21,939 nucleotides of DNA. It comes from DATJXG01 sp035500455. GTDB lineage: Bacteria; Acidobacteriota; Terriglobia; Terriglobales; Acidobacteriaceae. Below are positions 16,332 through 21,939 of this stretch, one piece after another. The position numbers and the translations under genes were made by a program. The notes under the pieces were generated by a model. That model made no database searches. It was given only the letters and a program-made list of their open reading frames with translations, and was not told the DNA's origin. The stretch's first letter is position 1; each line of letters begins with the position of its first letter. The stretch covers positions 1-21,939 of the forward strand of contig DATJXG010000195.1 of NCBI GenBank assembly GCA_035500455.1, written 5' to 3'.

Positions 16332-16393
16332 TTTTCTTTGCGTTCTCTGCGCTCTTTGCGGTTTACATTTTTTAACCGCAAAGACGCAAAGAA
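16332..16393. repeat. Palindromic intergenic element with 9-base periodicity (possible bidirectional terminator)
   Basis: The left side is three tandem 9-base units, TTCTTTGCG, TTCTCTGCG and CTCTTTGCG (16334-16360). The right side is the inverse of two of them. Inner stem: CTTTGCGGTT (16354-16363) with AACCGCAAAG (16374-16383), 10 of 10 pairs, loop of 10 bases rich in T. Outer stem: TTCTTTGCGT (16334-16343) with ACGCAAAGAA (16384-16393), 10 of 10 pairs, leaving a 10-base bulge on the left. It lies between two convergent gene ends and may stop transcription from both sides, although neither strand shows a T run after the stem. Repeats of this kind are familiar from Acidobacteriota intergenic regions. 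Confidence 0.75.
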
Positions 16394-16431
16394 GAACTTG
16401 GTTCGGCGGGCTTCCCCCATCATCGGGTACT

Positions 16432-17058
16432 TCACTCGGGCTTACACTGCTCCAAAAGAGCAATGAAGTGCAGCCGCGCTCCAAACACCCAATTCACTGG
16501 CGGGGGATACAGGCCGAGTTGAGTGACCAACTGCTGCGGCCGCAGCCCAATTTCTGCCCACGACTTCTTCCACTGGCTTTCCGTCCAGTAGTTGTATGGC
16601 AATGCCACCCCAAACCTCGCGTTGCCCACCCAATCCATGAAGCGCAGCCGCCATCCGGAGGCGAGTCCTTTTCGATAATGGTCCTTGATAAGGACACCCT
16701 GATTGGCCACCCGCCGCGCCTCTCGCAAGAGAATCGCCGGATCATCGGTGTGGTGCAGCACGTCCGAAAACAAAACGAGGTCGAAGGAGGAATCCTCATA
16801 CGGAATCCGCGTCCCATCAAACATCGCGACTGGAATGTGAGTGGCATCTCGGGGAAGAACGTCAATCCCCTGGATGCTGAGATCGGGCCGTTTCGACTTA
16901 AGAGCGGCAGAGACTAGGCCATCTCCGCAGCCGACGTCGAGGATCCGAATGCCCTGGGGAGCCAGCCGCGCGAACCACGTTGACAGCACGTCAATCCTTC
17001 GGTTGAAGACCAGCCGCTCGTGCAGAATGCCCACGCCGCCGGATGCCAGGTCCTTCAA
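16432..17058 (-). CDS. Class I SAM-dependent methyltransferase
   Basis: A 208-residue protein with a UbiE/COQ5-like (Methyltransf_11) Rossmann core. Motif I ILDVGCGDG is at residues 39-47, an acidic end of strand 2 lies in GIDVLPRD, and post-motif FDLVLFSDVLHHTDDP is the usual motif II/III region. The C-terminal part (about 120-208) is a family-specific cap with aromatic residues. The substrate is not predictable; its place next to the glycosyltransferase and TylF-type enzyme hints at lipid or glycan modification, but it is on the other strand. The start is TTG 17058 with GGAAG 8 bases upstream; no ATG or GTG occurs in frame back to the preceding stop codon. Confidence 0.88.
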   Translation of the reverse strand: MKDLASGGVGILHERLVFNRRIDVLSTWFARLAPQGIRILDVGCGDGLVSAALKSKRPDLSIQGIDVLPRDATHIPVAMFDGTRIPYEDSSFDLVLFSDVLHHTDDPAILLREARRVANQGVLIKDHYRKGLASGWRLRFMDWVGNARFGVALPYNYWTESQWKKSWAEIGLRPQQLVTQLGLYPPPVNWVFGARLHFIALLEQCKPE

Positions 17059-17369
17059 GCGAGTACTTCCGGAAACACGGATTGTGTTGTCTTCGCCTTA
17101 GCGATCATTTTCTGGTCGGCAAAGGTGCGCCCGCCTCCATCGAGAATAGTTGTAACACTAGATGGCGAAGGCGGTACGGTCAACCCACCGAACGATGCTC
17201 TCAAGGGTGTGTCAAAGCTCGGTTCGATGCGTCTGGTTTTTTCGGCGATTCTGTGTCTCTAGTAGTTTTCGGGGATTTGGCGCTTGTGAAAGCCTGCTCG
17301 GCCCGGCGAACATCGCCCACGAATCAGGAAAAGGAACGAAGAGAGAGCCTGTGTGGCAGCCTCGGGGAG
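17059..17369. other. 311-base intergenic region, methyltransferase / accA
   Basis: No gene is supported. Both neighbours are on the minus strand, so this stretch holds the end of the accA transcript and the promoter of the methyltransferase by position. Plus-strand open frames that cross it have no recognisable domain and run antisense into accA. No hairpin with a T run was found after the accA stop, and no promoter pair stood out. Confidence 0.5.
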
Positions 17370-18386
17370 CTACGTTTCTACCCGATAAAACTGGGCCATG
17401 GTGCGGAATTTCCTGTAGCGGGATTCCAGCAGTTCGGCCAAGGAGAGTTTTTTCAGTTCGGCGAGATGCTGCTGCAAGGCCGCGTCGAGCATTGCGGCAG
17501 CGGCTTCGTGGTCGGTATGGGCGCCGCCGGGAGGCTCGGGCACGGTGCCGTCGATGCAGCCCAGTTCCCGCAAGTCGCAGGCGGTGATGCGCAGAGCCGC
17601 GGCTGCCAGCTCTTTCTTGGCCGCGTCCCGCCACATGATGGAAGCGCAGCCTTCCGGCGAAATTACCGAATAGATAGCGTTTTCCAGCATCAGCACCCGG
17701 TCGGCTACCGCGATGGCCAGCGCTCCGCCGCTGCCGCCTTCGCCGGTGATGGCGGTGATAATGGGCACCCGCAGCCGGGCCATCTCGCGCAGATTGCGGG
17801 CGATGGCTTCAGCCTGGCCGCGTTCCTCAGCGCCCAAGCCGGGGTTGGCTCCGGTCACATCTACGAGGGTGAAAACCGGGCGGGAGAACTTTTCCGCCAT
17901 CTTCATCACCCGCAGCGCCTTGCGATAACCCTCGGGATTGGGCAGTCCAAAGTTGCGGTAAACCTTCTGCTTTACGTCCCGACCTTTCTGCGTGCCCAGC
18001 ACGACGACCTCTTCGCCGTGGAATCGGGCCATCCCGGCCACGATGGCGGGATCGTCGCCGAAAGCGCGGTCGCCATGGATCTCGCTCCAGTTCGTGAACA
18101 CGCGTTCGATGTAATCGAGGGTATGGGGGCGTTGCGGATGCCGCGCCAGTTCCGTCTTTTCCCAGGCGGTGGCGTGGGCGGAAATCTCTGTGCGCAGCGC
18201 GTCAATGCGTTCGTGCAGTTGCTGGATCTCGCGGCGGGTGTTGGCGTCCTGGCCAGGGACTTCCTGCAGCTTCGCCACCTGCTCTTCGATCTTCTTCAGT
18301 TCCTGCTGCGCCCGGGAATCCATCGCCCAACCGTTGCCATTGCCATTTCCGCTCGCGGCGACTCGCCGGTGCTCCACTAGAGACAC
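17370..18386 (-). CDS. accA: Acetyl-CoA carboxylase carboxyltransferase subunit alpha
   Basis: A 338-residue AccA. With AccD it moves the carboxyl group from carboxybiotin-BCCP to acetyl-CoA, giving malonyl-CoA for fatty acid synthesis. Residues about 25-75 are the N-terminal coiled coil; then come HPQRPHTLDYIERVF, FHGEEVVVLGTQKGRD, NFGLPNPEGYRKALRVMKMAEKFSRPVFTLVDVTGANPGLGAEERGQAEAIARNL, and the crotonase-fold oxyanion loop GEGGSGGALAIAVADRVLMLENAIYSVISPEGCASIMW. All are typical. The first 21 residues include a Gly-Asn run (GNGNGNG) and are not conserved. The GTG at 18386 gives the longest protein from a conventional start; an ATG at 18323 (residue 22) would give a more usual N-terminus. It is in the same frame as the preceding dnaE stop with no stop codon between. 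Confidence 0.96.
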   Translation of the reverse strand: MSLVEHRRVAASGNGNGNGWAMDSRAQQELKKIEEQVAKLQEVPGQDANTRREIQQLHERIDALRTEISAHATAWEKTELARHPQRPHTLDYIERVFTNWSEIHGDRAFGDDPAIVAGMARFHGEEVVVLGTQKGRDVKQKVYRNFGLPNPEGYRKALRVMKMAEKFSRPVFTLVDVTGANPGLGAEERGQAEAIARNLREMARLRVPIITAITGEGGSGGALAIAVADRVLMLENAIYSVISPEGCASIMWRDAAKKELAAAALRITACDLRELGCIDGTVPEPPGGAHTDHEAAAAMLDAALQQHLAELKKLSLAELLESRYRKFRTMAQFYRVET

Positions 18387-18542
18387 CAGGAACTCATAGG
18401 CCGAAACCAGCGTTTTCGCGCTCTCGGCCCCCGGCGCAGCGTCTGCCCGCGGGTCTGGACCCCTTGAGATGGAAGCTTCTCCTGACTCCCCGGATTCCCC
18501 GAATCTTCGGCCCCGCTCCCAGCCGGGGTCCCAGTCCGAGCT
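18387..18542 (-). other. Gap between dnaE and accA, open in the accA frame
   Basis: The 156 bases after the dnaE stop contain 52 sense codons in frame with accA and no ATG, GTG or TTG. The composition is GC-rich with Gly, Ser, Pro and charged codons, more like a linker than a domain. It is probably untranslated leader or spacer, but a CTG-initiated longer accA cannot be ruled out. No promoter boxes were recognised, so the two genes may be cotranscribed. Confidence 0.45.
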
Positions 18543-21500
18543 CTAATCAATGACCCGCACCGCGCCCCGTCCGCATAATTCCTCTACGCGCGCGATGAAA
18601 TTGCGGTCCGGTTGCACATTATAGCCCTCTGCTTCCATCACCACCATGAAATCCCCCGCCCGTTCCAAGTCAAACAATACTTTGGCCTCGCCCTTTTTCT
18701 GCTGGAAAAGGAGATGAAGCTCGTCAACCATTGATTCTGCGGCACTTTCCAGCGGAATGCGGATGCGCAATGAGCGCGGCAGGGGAACCTTGGCTTCATC
18801 GAGCGACGAAATATCGTTGACCGTAAGCTTGGGATTGGCGCCTTCCTCGATGCGGACGCCTCCCCTGATTAGGACCGGAACTTCCAGCTTCACCTTCTCC
18901 CCCAGCCGGCGGTAGGCTTCGGGGAAGACCAGCATCTCCACCGCTCCTGACATATCTTCCAGGGCGGCCTGGGCATAAAAATCGCCCTTTTTCGACTTGA
19001 GCACCCGCAGGTTGGTGATAATGCCGGCGGTCACGATGTTTTCGTCCTTGCCGGTAGAAGCGGTCATGCCAGCCAGGTCGGCGGTGCTCAAGGCGCGCAG
19101 GCCCTCCAGTTTGTCGCGGTATTTTTCCAGGGGATGGCCGCTGATGAAGAAGCCTAGAATCTCCTTTTCGGCCGAGAGCCGGATGTGCTCATCCCAATCG
19201 GGGGTTTCGGGGAGGCGGTCGTTGTTGTTGGGAACGTCCTCCTCCTGAAAGACGCCAAAAAGTCCGTGCTGGCCTGATTCGGCATCGCGCTGGGTTTTCT
19301 GGGCGCGGTCCATGGCTTTATCGAGGACGGCGCTGAGCTGGGCGCGGCGTCCCAGAGAGTCCATGGCTCCACTCTTGATCAGCGACTCCAGCACCCGCTT
19401 GTTCAGCAGCCGCAAGTCCACGTCTTCGCAGAATTTGTAGATGGACTTGAAGCTGCCGGTCTTCTTCCGCGCCGCGACGATAGATTCGATCGCGTTGCCG
19501 CCAACGTTCTTGACCGCCGCCAGCCCGAAACGGATCGCTTTGCCGTGCGGCGTAAAGTTCGCGTCGGAAACGTTGATGTCGGGCGCTTCCACCGCGATGC
19601 CCATTTCGCGGCATTCGTTGATGTACTTCACCACGTCGTCGGTGCTGCCGGTCACCGAGGTCAGCAGCGCCGCCATGAACTCCACCGGATAATGCGTCTT
19701 CAAGTACGCCGTCTGATAGGCGAGCAGCGCGTAGGCCGCCGAGTGCGACTTGTTGAAGCCGTAGCCGGCGAACTGCTCCATCAGGTCGAAAATCTTCTGG
19801 ATCTTCTTCGCCGGGAATCCGCGCTGGGCCGCGCCTTGCGTGAAGCGCTCGCGCTGCTGCGCCATTTCCTCCGGCTTCTTTTTGCCCATGGCGCGGCGCA
19901 GCAGGTCGGCCTCGCCGAGGGAGTAGCCGGCCAGGCGGTTGGCGATCTGCATCACCTGTTCCTGATAGACGATCACGCCCAGCGTCTCCGCCAGAATTTC
20001 GCCCAGCTCAGGCAGTTCGTATTCGATCCGCTTGCGGCCGTGCTTGCGGTCGATGAAGTCGTCAATCATGCCGCCTTGAATGGGGCCGGGGCGGTAGAGC
20101 GCGTTCAGCGCGGTGAGGTCTTCGATGGAATTCGGGCGGTACCTGCGCAGCACGTCGCGCATGCCGCGCGATTCGAACTGGAAGACGCCTGACGTAAGCC
20201 CGGTGTGGAAGACTTTCTCGTAGGTGTCCTGATCCTGCGGGATGGCATCGAGCGCCAGCTTCTTGCCACGAACCTGGGCGATCAGCTTGACTGTGTCATC
20301 GAGAATGGTCAGCGTAGTGAGCCCGAGGAAATCCATCTTCAGCAGGCCCATTTTCTCGATGGCGTTCATGTCGAACGCGGTTACGATTTCGTCGTTCTTG
20401 GTGCGATGCAGCGGCACCAGCTCCGTCAGCGGCCGGGGCGCAATCACCACGCCCGCGGCGTGTACGCCGGCGTTACGCACTAACCCTTCCAGCTTCTTGG
20501 CGGTATCAATCAACTGCCGGATTTGCGAATCGCTCTCATAGGCCTGCTGCAATTGCGGAGCGCTCTTGATGGCCTCGTCCAGGGTGATGTTGAGCTGCAG
20601 CGGCACCATTTTGGCGATGCGGTCCACGTCGGCGTAGGGCATGTCCATGGCGCGGCCCACGTCCTTGATTGCCGCCTTGGCCTGCATCGTGCCGAAGGTG
20701 ATGATCTGCGCCACGTTCTCGCGCCCATACTTCTGGGTGACGTAGTTGATCACCTCGCCCCGCCGGTTCATGCAGAAGTCGATGTCGATATCAGGCATCG
20801 ATACGCGCTCCGGATTCAGGAAGCGCTCAAAGAGCAATTCATGCTGCAAAGGATCGAGATCGGTGATCTCCATGGAATAGGATACCAGCGATCCCGCCGC
20901 CGATCCCCGCCCCGGCCCCACCGGAATCTCATGCTCGCGCGCGTAGCGGATGAAGTCCCACACAATGAGGAAGTATCCCGAGAACTGCATCTGCTGAATG
21001 ATGGCCAATTCCCGCGCCAGCCGCTGCTCGTAGTCCGCGATGCTGTGCTTCAGCTTTCCCGCGTCATGCAGCGGACGCAGTGTATCCAGCCGCCGGGCAA
21101 ACCCCTGCCGCGTGACGTGCTCGAAGTAGCTGTCCAGCGTGTAGCCCGCCGGGACTTCGAAATCGGGGAAGGGCGTGCTCACTTTCTCCAGCCGCAGATT
21201 GCAGCGCTCGGCGATGCCCAGGGTTCGCGTGAGCACGTCGGGAGAATCCTTGAAGACGCGCGCCATCTCGGCGAAGCTCTTGACGAAGAAGTCGCTGCCC
21301 TGGAACTTCATCCGGTTCGTATCTTGAATCGACTTCCCCGTCTGGATGCACACCATCACATCCTGCGCGTGGGCGTCGTCTTCGCAGAGGTAGTGGCTAT
21401 CGTTGGTGGCCACCATGGGAAGGCCAAGGTCTTTTTCCAACTGAAAGAGGCCGGGATGGATCTTGTGCTCCATCTCCAGGCCCTGATCCTGAATTTCCAG

Positions 21501-21939
21501 AAAGAAATTGTCTTTGCCGAAGAGATCGCGGTAAAAAGCAGCGGATTTGAGAGCGGCGTCGTACTTGCCTTCGGTGAGAAATTCGGCGACCTCGCCCTTC
21601 AGGCAGCCGGAAAGACCGATCAGCCCCTTGGAATGCTCCGCCAGGAATTTCTTGCTGACCCGCGGCTTGTAATAGAACCCGTGCAGCGATGCCTCGGAGG
21701 TGATCTTCACCAGGTTGCGATAGCCCTCTTCGTTCTCGGCTAGCACCAGCAGATGGTTATAGGTGTCGCCCTCGGGAGGTGTGCGCTCGATGTTGTGGTC
21801 GTCCTTCTTGCAGACGTAAAGTTCGCAGCCGACAATCGGCTTCACGCCCACCTTGTTGGCGGCGTTCACAAAATGGACCGCGCCGAAAATATTGCCGTGG
21901 TCCGTCATGGCCACTGCGGGCATGCCCAGTTCCTGGGCG
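18543..21939 (-). CDS. dnaE: DNA polymerase III subunit alpha (5' end outside window)
   Basis: The catalytic subunit of the replicative polymerase; 1,131 residues are visible, and the N-terminal 35 or so, with the first PHP motif, lie beyond the right edge. In order: PHP domain (MTDHGNIFGA, VGCELYV, LIGLSGCLKGE), polymerase core with GPGRGSAAGSLVSY, the catalytic aspartate motif MPDIDIDF, FGTMQAKAAIKDVGRAM, a second catalytic Asp in KMDFLGLTTL, RPGPIQGGMIDDFI, the fingers/helix-hairpin-helix part GFNKSHSAAYALLAYQTAYLKTHYPVEFMAALLTS, and a C-terminal OB fold (IVTAGIITNLRVLKSKKGDFYAQAALEDMSG). Length and motifs fit DnaE1 rather than PolC or the shorter DnaE2. Nothing is broken. accA follows on the same strand, a frequent arrangement in this group. 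Confidence 0.97.
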   Translation of the reverse strand, partial: AQELGMPAVAMTDHGNIFGAVHFVNAANKVGVKPIVGCELYVCKKDDHNIERTPPEGDTYNHLLVLAENEEGYRNLVKITSEASLHGFYYKPRVSKKFLAEHSKGLIGLSGCLKGEVAEFLTEGKYDAALKSAAFYRDLFGKDNFFLEIQDQGLEMEHKIHPGLFQLEKDLGLPMVATNDSHYLCEDDAHAQDVMVCIQTGKSIQDTNRMKFQGSDFFVKSFAEMARVFKDSPDVLTRTLGIAERCNLRLEKVSTPFPDFEVPAGYTLDSYFEHVTRQGFARRLDTLRPLHDAGKLKHSIADYEQRLARELAIIQQMQFSGYFLIVWDFIRYAREHEIPVGPGRGSAAGSLVSYSMEITDLDPLQHELLFERFLNPERVSMPDIDIDFCMNRRGEVINYVTQKYGRENVAQIITFGTMQAKAAIKDVGRAMDMPYADVDRIAKMVPLQLNITLDEAIKSAPQLQQAYESDSQIRQLIDTAKKLEGLVRNAGVHAAGVVIAPRPLTELVPLHRTKNDEIVTAFDMNAIEKMGLLKMDFLGLTTLTILDDTVKLIAQVRGKKLALDAIPQDQDTYEKVFHTGLTSGVFQFESRGMRDVLRRYRPNSIEDLTALNALYRPGPIQGGMIDDFIDRKHGRKRIEYELPELGEILAETLGVIVYQEQVMQIANRLAGYSLGEADLLRRAMGKKKPEEMAQQRERFTQGAAQRGFPAKKIQKIFDLMEQFAGYGFNKSHSAAYALLAYQTAYLKTHYPVEFMAALLTSVTGSTDDVVKYINECREMGIAVEAPDINVSDANFTPHGKAIRFGLAAVKNVGGNAIESIVAARKKTGSFKSIYKFCEDVDLRLLNKRVLESLIKSGAMDSLGRRAQLSAVLDKAMDRAQKTQRDAESGQHGLFGVFQEEDVPNNNDRLPETPDWDEHIRLSAEKEILGFFISGHPLEKYRDKLEGLRALSTADLAGMTASTGKDENIVTAGIITNLRVLKSKKGDFYAQAALEDMSGAVEMLVFPEAYRRLGEKVKLEVPVLIRGGVRIEEGANPKLTVNDISSLDEAKVPLPRSLRIRIPLESAAESMVDELHLLFQQKKGEAKVLFDLERAGDFMVVMEAEGYNVQPDRNFIARVEELCGRGAVRVID

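Noticed and set aside
17059..17369. Possible gene remnant or transposase fragment
   Set aside because: Short plus-strand frames show no recognisable family residues, and no inverted terminal repeats or target duplications were found.
17043..18380. Long plus-strand open frame antisense to accA (445 codons)
   Set aside because: No recognisable domain; accA on the other strand is unambiguous.
20523..21743. Long plus-strand open frame antisense to dnaE (406 codons)
   Set aside because: Shadow of dnaE; His/Arg/Leu-rich composition typical of antisense GC-rich frames.

Overview
The window looks like a chromosomal segment of an acidobacterium (Acidobacteriota, Terriglobia-like). This is inferred from gene style, not from a marker gene. 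The signs are a GC-rich sequence, a Ser/Thr kinase fused through one membrane helix to TolB/PD40-type beta-propeller repeats, a TonB-dependent receptor with an N-terminal carboxypeptidase-regulatory-like domain, dnaE followed by accA, and intergenic palindromes built from 9-base units of the TTCTTTGCG type. No plasmid, phage, insertion sequence, CRISPR array, tRNA or rRNA was seen.

Left part (1-7029): a carbohydrate-catabolism block. A divergent nucleoside-hydrolase-family gene (minus strand, cut by the left edge) faces a two-gene plus-strand unit, SDR dehydrogenase then SMP-30/gluconolactonase-type lactonase, joined by an ATGA overlap. Converging on it is a tight minus-strand unit, in transcription order RraA-family aldolase-like protein, second SDR, mannonate-dehydratase-family protein (GTGA overlap) and MFS sugar porter. 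Together these supply the steps of a non-phosphorylating oxidative sugar or sugar-acid route: import, oxidation to lactone, lactone opening, dehydration, second oxidation, aldol cleavage. The substrate cannot be read from sequence. A 6-N8-6 inverted repeat lies over the likely promoter of the minus-strand unit.

Middle part (7166-13904): the kinase/PD40 protein, then a TonB-dependent receptor on the same strand, then a divergently transcribed APC-family amino acid permease. The first two suit an environmental heterotroph with large outer-membrane uptake and eukaryote-like kinase signalling.

Right part (13905-17058): a membrane-anchored family 2 glycosyltransferase, a TylF/MycF-type O-methyltransferase, and a convergent class I SAM methyltransferase. 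These are probably polyprenyl-linked or surface-glycan functions. Two related palindromic elements lie beside these genes, one before the glycosyltransferase and one between the two methyltransferases.

Right end (17370-21939): two housekeeping genes on the minus strand, dnaE (replicative DNA polymerase III alpha, 5' end outside the window) followed by accA (acetyl-CoA carboxylase carboxyltransferase alpha). Many genes here appear to start at GTG, TTG or possibly CTG. Most of the window is ordinary. The sugar cluster and the palindromic repeats are the parts most worth a second look.
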